Below are positions 1 through 12,198 of a stretch of 64,000 nucleotides of DNA, piece by piece (positions within the stretch are counted from its first letter, which is position 1; the number at the start of each line of letters is the position of its first letter). Origin of the DNA: Formicarius rufipectus (lineage: Eukaryota > Chordata > Aves > Passeriformes > Formicariidae); the NCBI GenBank assembly GCA_013399695.1, contig VXAU01004384.1, positions 482,019 to 546,018 of the forward strand, read 5' to 3'. Position numbers and translations under genes: made by a program. Under the pieces are notes generated by a model. That model saw only the letters and a program-made list of their open reading frames with translations. It was not told where the DNA came from and did no database searches.

Positions 1-3000
1 ATGCAAAGGAGAGAGCTTCTATCTGTTGCCTTTGACTCATTCATCTGACTTCACTTATCCAAGAGTGCCATTGTGAGATGCCACTGCAACAACAAATACG
101 TTTTTTTATTTCTTTTTATGTTAGTAAAACGTATAAAAAATATCACAGGCAGAATCAGCTGGCAAAAAGGCTTGTGACTCCACATTAAAGCCTAAAAAGG
201 AGCCCACAGTGTGACTAACACTGTCTGATGAGAAAACATTTCACAGGCCTTTCAATAAATAATCTCCTGACTTGCTGCCTTCTAGAGGAGAAAAGAATAA
301 TTAAAGGTGCCGAAGGCAGGAAATTTTTGAATCCAGTTTTGCATATTGATTACATGAAATGCTGACCAGAAATTGTTTTCTGTGAGTCTGGCAACTCCTA
401 GTCTAGGTCTTTGCATCTGGCTGGGCTGTGCCTCAGCAAGAGCCCTTGGATGCTTGGAATCATTTAAACACTTTTAAGAGTAAACTTAAAATTTATTGTC
501 TTCAGTTGTTTTCATGAGAACTAGTATGTACTTTTGACCACAGCTTAGATTTACATTCCTTGACTTTGGAGAACTTGGCAAAATTGACACATTTTACCAT
601 GAGTTTTCTATGTTTATGTTGTTGTTTTTGTTTGGGTATTTTTTTATGATGGCTTCAAATGCTGCAAAAACTATTGGTTTTACCCATGTCACAAATTTTG
701 AAGTCTTATGGTCAATGGAATTATCTTATACTATCAACTTCAGCATCATTAAGACTATTTCTGGCATTCCACACTTGAGCAGCCTTCAATGGGATTTAAA
801 ATGTGTGCACTAGCTAAACCTGTATCTTGGAAAATACAATCCAATGAGCTTTTGTTCTTATTCCCAGATATGTAGTCCCTCAATATTCTTTCACCAGCTT
901 CCTCTCATAGATATAAGGAATAGTACATTTCATAGTGTGACTGTGTCCTCTTTGCTGTGTAAACAGTTAAATTTTCATCCCACTGATTCACATTCTTAAA
1001 AGTGCTGTAAGGTGATTAATAGTCCATTCAGTCTATAGTTTTCTTTAAAATATTTGGCTAGCACAAAATTAGTAATTTGATTAAAAATAGCAATCTTACC
1101 AGGTGCATTTTAGATTGAGCCTGTGTGTATCTTTGTCATTTGTTAATAAAATATTTGTAAATAAAATAAATTTGTTAATAATTTAGGGTTACCCCTAAAG
1201 AATGGAAAATTCAGGAGTGAGATATGAGATCAAAGATTGCATTAAACAAATTCAGTTAACATTCCTCCACTGGAACCTACCACAGCCGTGTAATTTATGG
1301 GCCATTTTGGTAATAGTGTCCAACAGCAGAACACTCTGCTTCACAGTATGATAAACTGTGGGTTTTTTTTTTTTTTCTGTCTCTTCTTTCTGAAGTACAC
1401 TGGTTCCAGGAGAACTTCTAACATGACAAATCTTGTCTTTTCTTGTTTAATAAATTATGTTGGTTACTCAAATGCCTACTGAATAAAACTGTTATGCCAT
1501 GGTACTGTACCTAAAAGACTTGTAACTTTGCAAATCAAACCCTGTCTTCACATGCACTTTATATCATCAAGTACCTGTTCATTGGTGCTAGCAGATTTTT
1601 TGGTCTGAGAAAACTTCAGAAAACATATGGCTCACTGATCAAGACTGGAAAATAGCAAGTCTTTCTACTTTACAAAGGTACACATCCTTTACATAGTTCT
1701 TCTGTGATGTCAGTCGGAAAGGTAGAGGCTTGTGTTAGCAGGTTCCTTTCACTGCATATTTCAAATCCAAACCTGTCAGAGATTTACACATATCACAATA
1801 GTCAGGAGAGACTGCAACAATTGTGCACACGTGTGTGTGGTCCCTCAGAGACACCATTTGTGTGCCTGTGGTATTGTTTGGATCATTTATTATTCAGTAA
1901 GCTCTTCTGCAATTAACCTGTACAGGAGGTAAATATCGAGGCTTGTGTAGTGACTGAAATTAGCATGCAGCCTTAATGTTTTCTTTTGATTGGTTTCTTC
2001 TTGGTAGCATATTAGTGGATTTTGTAACTGACTTGTCAAGTCAAGGTCATTAAATATACATGCTGTCTGTGACAGAGTAGGTAGACTGAATTTGAACAGG
2101 CCAAACTCTGGTTGTTCTCCCCACATAGCCTTGATTTGGGAAGCAGAGGATGCCGCTGCCTCCCAATGACCTTCTGGGCAGGCCCTCCCTCTCAGAGATC
2201 TGGTTACTGTGCAAGAGTCTGGAGACAGGATCTGCAATGGACTGTGCTTCCAGCTCTATGTGCTTACAGTGTATGTCAATAGTGAGTTATACAAGCAGAG
2301 AGTTTATTTAAGTTTTTAGAATATATTCTTATTGTGACAAAAATAACAAGAATCAGAAGGATTTTAGAGACCCCTTTTGGTGTTTTCTCAGAAAATGCAG
2401 CTGAACACAAAGTAAGGGAATTGCACACTTTTTCACACTGGTAAATATGAACTATGACTTTAAATTATGTAAAGTAGATGTGTGACCAGGTGCAGACTTC
2501 CAAGGCTGTCCCTGTGCCAGGGGCACAAAGGCTCACTTCTTAATAAACATGTTTTGAAAGTAGTTCAGATGCTTCTCTGTCCCCTACAGAAATTCACAGG
2601 ATGGTTTCTGCACATTTTTGTAGGGTTTATCAAATAGAATTATTTGCTCACTTCTGGAAAAATGCAGTGCTTAAAAATGTTGAAATATATACATTTAGGA
2701 AAATGATTAGGGAAAAAATTGAGAGGTGATTTGATTCTGTAATTTTATTTCCTTAAAATTTTCTAAACTTGTGCTCCCTCTTCTTAGTCATATCACCCAG
2801 CGCTCATTACTTCCTAAATTTTACTGTCTCACCTTTAGCTTTCAGAAGTATCAGTCATTTTTTTGTACTGCTGTATCTTTGATATTAATGCTAGATAACT
2901 AAGTATTGAAATAGAGCATGCTTACTTTCTAGATGTTGATGGCATGGAACAGGTGTATTTCTGAAAAGTCAGCTTATGTAATTCATAATAACATTTGTTA

Positions 3001-3486
3001 TTTATTATTATTATTGGGATTTGTTTTGAGGGGTTTTTTTAAGTATGTGATTACTTAGTAACACACTGATATTTTTTAGAAAGTGAGGGTGATTATTGCT
3101 TTAACTATAGAAAGGATTAAACTGTGCAGAAAAGAACTGAGTGTGACAGGGAAGTTTTTCAGCACCTTGTGGTCAGTGACCAGATGCACCAGATTCTCAA
3201 TGGAGAGTCTGAGAACACGGAATAAATGTCTGTGTCAGTTTTTCTAGGAGTTCAGTAGTTTGCTTTATTTACTATTGATGGTTATGTTTGTCTGAAAACA
3301 ATGTGAGAGGGGAGTGTTGATACTCTGCATTCTTGTGCTCTGTACAAATGCAATAACCAGGGATTTTTACTGTGGTTTTGGTTTTTTTGAAATACCAACT
3401 TAAGTTACTGGGAATTACTAGACAGAATCAGCTCTAGGTCAGGTGTGTGGATTGGCAGTACCATACTTGAGAGGAGGGTTTGTAGA

Positions 3487-3516
3487 ACATTATCATGGTT
3501 AACCATGAAATAATGT
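3487..3516. repeat. Inverted repeat with perfect 14-bp palindromic core
   Basis: The core CATGGTTAACCATG (3,494-3,507) is a perfect palindrome. It is flanked by ACATTAT on the left and, after two extra A residues, ATAATGT on the right, so the dyad extends to about 30 bp with a small bulge. The centre GTTAAC resembles half of an HNF1-type site. It may be a binding site or a chance cruciform. Confidence 0.7.
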
Positions 3517-6500
3517 GTTAGAAGATTTTTCAGTCTTTGCCAAGAGTTGGCAGTTCTTTTATGTCTAAGTGGTTCAAAAAAAAGTCATTATCATCCTGAC
3601 TATGCAATTGTGAGTGTTCTTGTCATCTGTAGTTATATAAAAACATTTTAACCAGAGGAGGATTTGGATATCATCTAGGTTTTTTTCCATCTGATACTTT
3701 CTATGGAAACATCTAAATCTCACCATGCATTTCCTTTAGACACATCCTGTGCTAAGCATTGTTGGCATCCAGCTGTGTTGTCCCTGACAAGCTTTCTAGA
3801 TCAGCAGAAAATGGTTCCCTAAATAAGGTGGATTGTTCTTTCTTGTGGAAAAAAAAGTTGGAAGGGATGTTCAAATTGCAGTATATTGTCAGACCCTTTA
3901 GTGTAGCTTTATGCACTGAACTAGTGTCATTTTTTGCACTGCACTGTTGGTACTTCTTCATAAGTGCAAGTTCCCTTACCAGTTTCAGAAGTGAAAATTC
4001 TCCAGGCAGAATCTCAGTCCTGCTCTGATTTTATAGGATCCTTGAATGGTTCAAAAGAAATTGAAGCTCTTGCCCAACCACATTAGGCCACTTGTGGAGA
4101 AATCCTTGATTTGAGGCACCTCAAGTTTAAAGTTTCTCTGCAGTTCAGAGCTAATGAAAGCATTGGCGAAGAGAAGAGTCATAAAGCAGGAGCTGTTCCT
4201 TGGCAGTCTCCTGAGGGTTGTAGGGCCAAAGTAGGAATAACCAGTTGGCAAACTTTGGAAGTGGTTCTAGTGCTCTTTGCTGCATACACAAGCAGGGATG
4301 TGTTTAGTGGGTTTATGCTCAAAAAGGAAAATGCATCCTCATAGTGAACTTTTGTGGTTTTGTTTAATATTGAGATTGTTATTTAGACTTCCTAAAGAAC
4401 TTTTTATCAGTGTCTGTTAACATGCCAACCAAGACAGACCTCAGGCCAACATGAAAACAGTTCTCTGCTGCACACTCTTCCTTACCCAAACCTCCCCTAC
4501 AATCTTTGGACACAGAAAATCAAAGCCAATACAAAGAAACTGTATTCAGTGCATATATTCTGTAACAGAACCCTTAGGTCATCTCAGGAGTCACAGCCAG
4601 TGTATCAAACACCTTCCTTCTCCATGGTCTCCGAAGCCAGCTTTGTTTTCTGCATCTTTGAGAGGGTTTTTTCTGAAATGTGTTTCCCTGCCTGGATATA
4701 TTCTTTTATGTTCCTCTTATGTTTAAGTAACAAATTGCTGTTTTTATTAAGACTCTGTGATCAAAAGACAGTCAAGATTTACATGATTTACATTTAGAAT
4801 GAGCCAGTCTGTATTAAAAAGTGTCATACTTCCACAATTTCATGTGTGTATGAAACCTATTTCTTTTGTCCAAAAATCCACCTCACTTTTTACTTTTTTC
4901 TGTAATTATTAGAGCTATTTTGTGGGCTTTTAAACTGTTTCTGAAACATTTATTATCTTTTTGTTTCTCTTCATTCTGTATCTGTTCTCTTGTGTTTTCT
5001 TACCTGTTATTCACTTTCATATTGCGAATTTTTCTCTCTTCTTTGTCCTCACACCTTCATTCAAAATCCCAAATTTATACACGTTTATACTACTGTTCAA
5101 GGAGTATGTTACCACTGTACCCAGTGGCTAGCATCTCAACTTATACCTTCTTACGCGTATCTTTTGTGATTGTAGTAAAATCAATAGGAGTTTTTTGAGA
5201 GTTTTTTTCAGTAGTTTTGCTTTTTTTTCCTTACTGTTTTCACATTGTTCTTCATGCTCTGTGTTTTTGTGGTGTTGTGATCAGAGAATGCAGTGGAAAG
5301 AATCACACTTTTTATTGAATATCTTGGTGAGTTGGTTAGAAGAAAATTATGAAGTGTCAAAATAGACTTTAAATAGATCTTAATCACCTGTGTGAATGGA
5401 TTGACTAAGTTTAAGCATACAACTGGGTGATTAATTAGCTTGAAGGTCCAAATGCATACTTAAGTAGATGACCATGCCTCCAGGCTCATCCACTTGTTTC
5501 TACTCACTCAGTTAAGCATTCAGTATGATCTATAAAATGGAATATTCCCATTTAAGGGGTCATACAAGTCTTGCCACAGAGCCAAGTAAGTATACAATAT
5601 TTTCCGTAGTGTGTCGTGTTTGAACACGTAGCTACTGTCCTACAATCCTGACATTTGTAAGTATGAGGTAGAGTAATTGATATGGAAAAATTGTTCTTAA
5701 TCAGAGGGGGATTTTTTTCTTATTTTTCCCTGTTTGCTACAGTAGTTTAATAGGGTTCCTTTTCCTTAAAATTCTGGCATACTTTTTCAATTTTTTTGTG
5801 GTGTAGCTGCTACAGATACTAAGTCAAACACAATGTAGCTGCTGACAGCTTCTTTAGGGAATTAATCTTCTGCAGCAGTTTTTGCAGTGGGAACTGCCAG
5901 AGCCCAACACCTCTCATAAGTAAACCTTACGTTTATTCATATGCTAATGGCAGTGTCTGTAAAAGCCAGTACTCAGCCTGTGTGTTTTCCATGCAGGTAT
6001 GTGTATTTCTTACTGTCTCATATTTACAGACCACATGAACGTAGACCTTGAACTGTCTGACTGTGTGTGCACATCTCAACTGTGCTCATGTTGTGCACCC
6101 GAGGAATCTGAGGATTAAGAACTTCAGCCCATACCAGAGTAGCCAGTGTCAAGTCAAAACAGGGTGCTACAGTTGGTGGGAACCAGGAGAGGAGAGGGAT
6201 GTGCTGCACAATATCCACTGACTTCTCCTGGGTGCAGCACTTGCAGCCCTCTTTTCACTTGGCACTTTGGTTTCCTGGTGGAAAATGTGACTTCAGGGTG
6301 CTGTGGAGCCCAGTCTTTGACTCTGGAATTTTTCAGTCTGCCAAACAGTGTCTTGAAATTCATTCCCCAAGAATGAGCTTGTCCTTACTATCACCTTTAG
6401 CTCAGTTCTAAGAATAATACTGAAACAAATTACATTTTATTTTGTTGATATTCAAGCAAGTATGTACATTTATAGTGCAGTAATAAGAGAATTGAGATGA

Positions 6501-7194
6501 AACATTGGCACTTTCAAGCATTAAGAAATCAATCGATATATTGAAGGATAACTGGATTCCTGTCCTTGTCTTCTTATAGATCTTGAAAAGGCTCACTGTT
6601 CATACAGGGGAAAGCAATACTTCAGTTTGCTGTATTAAAACTGTTAGTAATGACTTCAACGAGTTAGCTGCGATTACAAGAAAAACATAGCTCAGGCTAA
6701 TGCCATGGAATTTGATTTAGATAAATTTAATTTTGTTGTAGTTCAAAAGAAAATATTTTTCTCTCATATGTTTTGATAAGTTTTTCATTATTTTATTGCA
6801 ATTACATTAGCCATTTGAAAGGTGGAGCACCTGGGCATATATATGTGTACCCACAGGGAGAAACTGTATGGCAAAGAGAATGTTGCCTATACGTTAAAAA
6901 CTTTGGATTAAATAGTGCTTTTTGTTATGCCTATAAAATCTTATTGAGGGGGTGGCACAAGTGTAACTATAAACAGAATTTGTTCCTTTGAGCTGCATTA
7001 TCAAAAACTTCAAGACAAGCAGAGGTTCGAATAACGGGGGGGAATTGCTCAGTGTGGTATTTATGCTGGAGAACATAACCTAGGTGAGAGAGAGGTTCCA
7101 GCTGAGGGTAGTCTAGTAACTAGATTTTACTATACTATAGTTTATATTTCTAAAGAGTAGTATTTGAGCATTTGTGCTGGGAAGCACTGAAAAT

Positions 7195-7214
7195 ATACCA
7201 TTCACTAATGGTAT
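7195..7214. repeat. Short perfect hairpin
   Basis: ATACCATT and AATGGTAT form an 8-bp stem around a CACT loop. No function is assigned. Confidence 0.65.
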
Positions 7215-7419
7215 TTATAGTATATTTAAGGAACTGTCTTGCAACTAAAACGTGGAAGATACACGAGGAGTCCTAATGTGGCCATAGGAAAATACGGGGT
7301 TAAAGTGGGCTATATTTTAAGTAGTGTTCAGTTGACTTGCTGTGTGGGGAGAGACTGAGCAGTCCTGGCTAATGACTTGTAGGTACTGAATCCTCAGGTC
7401 TCTCAGGTGGTTTCACTCG

Positions 7420-8030
7420 ACCAGTTTCAGCAGAATGATGAAAAGGTTGAGATAAAATAAACTGACAGTTGCTACTCATCGCAGGCAGCAAGCTGTACCC
7501 TGGCAGATGAGACCCTGGGAGCCCTCTTTTTTAAACAAAGGCTTTCACTGCAGTGAGCAATGAACTCCACACAAAAAAGGAAAAGGAGAGAGAGATTGGC
7601 AGCTGGTGACGGACAGGAGGAGGGAAGGGAGGGAAACTGAGAAACACAGCAATTGTTGGCTAATTAGAAGCCATTCCCACCTACTTAATACCAACCCATT
7701 AAGCAGAAAACACTTTTCATCTTACTCTCGCTGCTACACATGACATTATACTCCAATCAATACCCTCCCACTGGCTGCCCCACTGCCCACAAATGAATAC
7801 ATTGCAGTTCAAGAATGCAGTAATTGAGTTGGGGCAGTGAAACTGCAGCTCACAGTCAAGATCTTTTTCTGAAGATACGGATGCCGTGTTTGTGGTGCTT
7901 GGATAAAGAAATCAAATCGCTGTATTGACAGCTGTCAGCAATTGGCAAATGGATGAAGTCGGCAATGAATTCATTTTATCTTGGTATTGAAGTGACACAA
8001 AGTGTTTATTTTCAGAGGGTTTTTTCCCTG
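7420..8030. promoter_or_regulatory. Candidate conserved non-coding element (enhancer-like)
   Basis: This unique stretch differs in texture from its neighbours. It has no repeat signature, a balanced base composition and a dense set of short developmental factor motifs. These include GCTAATTAGAAG near 7,657, several CAATTG/AATTG-type and ATTGG cores, and the perfect palindrome TGACAGCTGTCA at 7,926-7,937. No frame is open at useful length and no splice-bounded exon is evident. The enhancer reading is inference from composition and motifs only; cross-species conservation is not visible to me. Confidence 0.4.
7926..7937. promoter_or_regulatory. Palindromic MEIS/PREP/TGIF-type double site with central E-box
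   Basis: The 12 bp TGACAGCTGTCA is a perfect palindrome made of two opposed TGACAG half-sites. It matches the known dimeric site of TALE homeodomain proteins (TGIF, MEIS, PKNOX). Its centre is also a CAGCTG E-box. It is followed within a few bases by CAATTGG, which contains an inverted CCAAT. The palindrome is seen directly; use in vivo is inference. Confidence 0.55.
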
Positions 8031-8121
8031 TTTGAATAAGAGATCTAGAGGGTTTGCACCCAAGTGTTTAGATTTTTCAGGGCATTTTTAACTCTGATCT
8101 TCAGTTATACCTACAAAAAAG

Positions 8122-8148
8122 ATATATATATATATATATATTTATATA
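8122..8148. repeat. (TA)n microsatellite
   Basis: An uninterrupted AT run from about 8,122 to 8,140 continues imperfectly as TTTATATAAA. It is an AT-only tract of low melting stability and is likely length-polymorphic. Confidence 0.9.
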
Positions 8149-8388
8149 AACATTATGTACCTGCAACAATACATCTCATCATATTTACAGCTGCTTGATT
8201 TTTTTATTATTATTTAGGCTATATTTCCTCATGCAAATTTTTAATTTAAGTCTTCCTCTGATTCGTATATCAATTTGGTCCACGATAGCACATTGTGCAG
8301 TAGGATCTTATATTTAACTTTTATGTTTAGATTCTTGCAACATTTTTTTCCCGATAAATCCCTTGTTCCCTCAGCCATCTGGAGTTGG

Positions 8389-8437
8389 TAATACTGTGCA
8401 CAGTCTGCAGCATAAAGTAATACTGTGCAGACTGCAG
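8389..8437. repeat. Composite direct and inverted repeat
   Basis: TAATACTGTGCA occurs at 8,389-8,400 and again at 8,418-8,429. CAGTCTGCA (8,401-8,409) and its reverse complement TGCAGACTG (8,426-8,434) form a 9-bp stem with a 16-nt loop. It appears to be a local duplication followed by rearrangement. No function is assigned. Confidence 0.7.
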
Positions 8438-9635
8438 TGTAATTCTTTCTTCATGCCAGTTTTGTTACCACAGAATCAAAACAGCAGGAAACTGTTACTC
8501 TCCCTCCTTGGATAGACTGAAGAGATACCAGTGTAAGTCTTTGGGAAGTGCTGGATGTTCCAGTGCAAGACATGACATATCTCCATCCTTTTCAATTCCA
8601 AATTGAGTATCAATTCAGGATCTATGATTCCTTACAATGCAAGTTTGAAGGCACCTTTTGGATGCAGATAAATTGCCTGCCATGACATCTGCTATTTGCA
8701 GGAAGAGGCAACCATCACATGTGCTATAATAATAATATTGTGTCATTTTCAGCATGGTATTTCTTCAGATGCTGTTTGTTCAAGTACTTTAGATCTGCAT
8801 AATTGTATAATGTGTTATTAGCTTGCCCTAGCTGAGCCTTGAACCCTTGAGCCAGGCTTTTATGTATATGTGATAACCTACTGCTCGGGTCTCTAACCAT
8901 TTATCAGCTTGTCTGTATCTGAGTAAGAACAGTTAAAGCTGAGTGTAGTCAATAAGGCTGACAAAGGAGGAGATGCTTTGCATCTTCTGAAATTGTAAAC
9001 TAAACAACAAACTGCTACTGTATTGCCTCTTTCCCGTTGTTTAGTAATATTTTAAACTTACTGGTTTCATTACAGTTAATTTTAGTTCAGTTAATTTATT
9101 TCCTCCTATTATAAAGCACCTTTCAGTTGCCTTGAGTACACTCCGTGGGTTTCTTTTGGTACTTGTTAATGGCACTCTTAGAAAAAGATTTGTCTTCAAT
9201 ACAATCTGTATCGAGGAAAGAATTGCCTTCTTCACCACTCGTAAGATCTAAGTACTCCAGACATAGGAGTTGAATATAATAAGGCATGGAGACAGAGGTT
9301 TTGTTTACTTAAGGATACATGGATGGGACAATCAATGCTACATTTAGTTTCTATATAGGTGCAATCTGCTTTTTAAAATAATCTGGTTCTAACATTTGTC
9401 TCTGTAAAATATGGGACTTTGATTGATTTAAACACAGAAGTGTACAAGTTCAGTCTTACTTTGACTAGGTGCCAGTTAGAAGGATCAGAGGCAGGCTAGG
9501 GAAAATGTGGAGAGCAGTTGGCAGTCTACGTGTTTCTCAGTGCCAAAGCCTGTGGGGTTAATTTGAAGATACCCAAATCACCTTGGCAGCACCATCTCTA
9601 GTGTTTTCCAGAACCGTGGAATTTAATGAGCCAGA

Positions 9636-9925
9636 ACAATAAGCATAGGATCATAGAAAAATCTTCTCCAGCCCCTATGTAAGAGGAACTACAATAATGT
9701 CATTTCTTAGAGAGGTTTGTCTTGTCTGTTCTTAAAAAAAGATCTGGTAATTGATTTTCCACGGCATCCTTGAGCAATCTGTTCTAAATGGTAAAAATAT
9801 TCAGGAAAAGGAAAAAAAATAGAAACCTTTTTGTTGGTCTGAAGTTGTGTGTAATTCAAACTGTGTTTATTCTGTCTGATGGAAGCTTCAAATTAATTCC
9901 TTCCATCTTTGCAGGAAACTTGGAG
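9636..9925 (-). mobile_element. Degraded CR1-class LINE 3' fragment, antisense
   Basis: The stretch begins with a decayed version of the antisense CR1 3' end (AGGATCATAGAAAA). It continues with the order of phrases typical of old CR1 copies read from the minus strand: a CCAGCCCCTA-like segment, then TCTGTTCTTAAAAA, then GATTTTCCACGGCATCC, then CAATCTGTTCTAAATGG. It is heavily mutated with no coding capacity. Assignment to CR1 rests on recalled consensus phrases; the subfamily cannot be given. Confidence 0.6.
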
Positions 9926-10096
9926 ATAGGAATTATTTGATGCATACCAGTGTTTAGAAGAAACTTTTATAGTGATTTCTGAAGGTTTAAGGTTATAAGG
10001 ATTACCTGGACTAAGTATTTAATTATATATGATGGAATGTAGTTCTTACTAGCATGACTGATGGAAGTAGGCAGAAAAGCAGATGCAAGGATTTTT

Positions 10097-10122
10097 ATTA
10101 ATTTTTATTAATAAAAATTAAT
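10097..10122. repeat. 26-bp perfect AT-only palindrome
   Basis: The segment reads identically on both strands, is made only of A and T, and lies within a run of TTTTTATTAA direct repeats from 10,091 to 10,139. It can form a cruciform. TTAAT/ATTAA homeodomain-like cores recur within it. Confidence 0.85.
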
Positions 10123-11543
10123 TAATTTTTATTAATTTTCCAGTTATACTGCCCACTAGGACTAGTCCATATCACTCAGCTGAGCACGGCAGACTGGTAC
10201 CCACCCCAAAAGGGCAGGAAGAACAAGGGCTTCACCAGCAAGAAAGAGAGGGAAGCATTGCTGCTTATTCTTAAATGGTCTCTCTAAGTGCTGTAAAGCT
10301 TTCTTATTCAAAGTCTTTTACATAATTCAAGATTCTTCTCCATACAAAAGTTTTTGAAGCAGGAAAGCATCTAGATTTCTGAATTCACCTTACTGAGTGA
10401 ATCCGCTCACACTTCAGCTCTTACTAGAGATGCAACTGACCTTGGATGAAATGCTTTAGATTCTTATTTGTGATTGAGGATGTCTTTTCTAGAAACCCAG
10501 ATAGGCAATCTGAACAGTCTCTTTATCCATACTAGACTGTATGTTTTGATACGTCAGAAAACAGACTGATTTTTCTCCAGGTTCAGAGTTCAGTATTTGA
10601 ATACATAGCCTCAAGAAAATAAAAAAAAATATTATGCTGCTATGTGCCTTCACAACTCTGGATTCTCATAAAGCTGTACCAAGTCCTGTTTTGCCAATCT
10701 TCTTGAAAGAGAAATCAAAATATTTACAAGCCCAACAGCTCATCTTTGGGACCGTTGTCAAATGCTTTTATTCCCTTTTCATCAATTCTTTTTTTCCCTT
10801 CCATGGCAACTTAATCAAGGTTTGTTTTATTTTCTCACCTTAGAGCCTTTTCTAAAACCATCTGCCATAGTTCCCTCACTCCAATTTCTCAACTCAAAAT
10901 CTTTTCCAAATGTTTTCCTCTTTCTATCCTAACTAAGATTTAGCAATAGGTGCTTCTGCCAGTAAAAGCTTCCTACAGAGAAGGTTCTACCTAAGTTCAA
11001 AACTGGCAAGGTTGTTGTTTGCCATGGACTCTCTCATGGAAAAGAAAATCTGAGGCTATATTTGTCTTCTGCAGAAGTTATAACTAAGGGAAGGGAGTAC
11101 AAAAGGCATCAATCTTCAACTAGATCAAATGATCAATAAAACCCACTCAGATTGCATCCAGCAAACATTCTGCTCAAGGAGACACCGCTTCAGAAAAAAG
11201 GTTTTATCGCAGTGGAACAGAAAGTGTATCCTGTGGAAGCAGTTATGGCCAGGCAGCAAGCTGAACTTCCATACATTCTTTCACTCCATGTGAAATAGAG
11301 GTGTGTTTGATTTTCTTCTGCCAATTTCAGTTGTCTCGCTGTGCAGTGAATTCTCCAGATTGATGGAGCCTCTCTGGAGATAAAGGATGTTTCCTTCCCC
11401 CACTTATAGGTACACCCTGCACTGCAGAGACATGTACCTGTTTGGTTTTTATATTGTGTTTGGGGACGTGTGTTCTTAACGGAAAGAAAGAAGAAAATTG
11501 TCAGTCTTAAAACTAAATATGTTGCTCATTTTTGATTTCCATA

Positions 11544-11566
11544 AACTTGAGCTTTGTGCTCAAGTT
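11544..11566. repeat. Short perfect hairpin
   Basis: AACTTGAGC (11,544-11,552) and GCTCAAGTT (11,558-11,566) pair perfectly around a TTTGT loop. The stem is too short for a microRNA precursor, and flanking sequence does not extend it. Confidence 0.7.
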
Positions 11567-12149
11567 CTTGTAACCATTGAGTCTGCTTAACCTAAGGATG
11601 TTTGTGTGGAACCTGCTGGTGTCCAACATAAACAGTCACTTTTAGTTAAGGGGAAAATGTTTTTGTTTTTGTTTTCCTGACCTTGTAATTTCTGTGTACA
11701 CAGAACTTTGTGGTCTAGATATTAAGGAGGCTGTTGCATTTTATTTAGACTAGACCAAGGTTTCCTCTGTGCCTGAGAGTCTCAGTCTCCATGGATAAAG
11801 CAAGGGCTTAAGAGCTTCTGAAGTAATCATTACTTGGAAGACTGAAGGACTGTGCTCTTACAGCTTTCTGGAAACAGATGAAAAAAGTTTTTCTCCATCA
11901 GTGTTGTTTTAATTGTGATTCTGAGGTACCTGCAGTTCATATGTTTGGCTGCTGCAAGAGTCAGCTGAAACTTTATTTTTTATTTAATATTTTAAATTAT
12001 AGTTTTGATTTTAAAAGGGATTATTCATACACACTATCTAATAATTTTTTAATTAATCCTAACTCTTCATAGATATCTCTTTATTCCAAAACTGTCTCCA
12101 TTGACTGATTTTGGTGCAGTTCACTACACTGTACTTTCTGACTGCATGA

Positions 12150-12198
12150 AATATATATGTGTGTGTAAAGATAGATAGATAGATAGATGTGTGTATAT
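12150..12198. repeat. Compound microsatellite AT/GT then (GATA)n then GT
   Basis: An ATATATATGTGTGTG stretch leads into about five GATA units at 12,170-12,189, followed by GTGTGTATA. It is a typical compound short tandem repeat. Confidence 0.85.

Larger units (their letters stand above)
1..7420. other. AT-rich intergenic DNA, no gene seen
   Basis: I see no convincing exon, RNA gene or identifiable transposon in this stretch. Open frames are short and without recognisable domains. The longest are about 115 codons on the minus strand near 1,890-2,237 and about 110 codons on the plus strand near 4,866-5,198, and the second is simply a T-rich tract read as Phe/Leu/Ser. Small structures are present: a direct repeat of TTTGTTAATAA near 1,139 and 1,171, an inverted repeat at 3,487-3,516 and a hairpin at 7,195-7,214. 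CpG is scarce, as expected of methylated vertebrate intergenic DNA. Confidence 0.6.
8031..9635. other. Intergenic DNA with a TA microsatellite, no gene seen
   Basis: No gene or interspersed repeat is recognised here. The stretch holds the TA microsatellite at 8,122-8,148 and a composite direct and inverted repeat at 8,389-8,437. The remainder is AT-rich unique sequence with frequent stops in all frames. Confidence 0.55.

Noticed and set aside
1890..2237. 115-codon minus-strand frame
   Set aside because: No domain, no conservation evidence, isolated in a gene desert.
4866..5198. 110-codon plus-strand frame resembling a membrane protein
   Set aside because: The hydrophobic look comes from T-rich DNA read as Phe, Leu and Ser; the base tract explains it.
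7024..7036. GTTCGAAT-like tRNA T-loop box
   Set aside because: No A box, acceptor stem or cloverleaf could be assembled around it.
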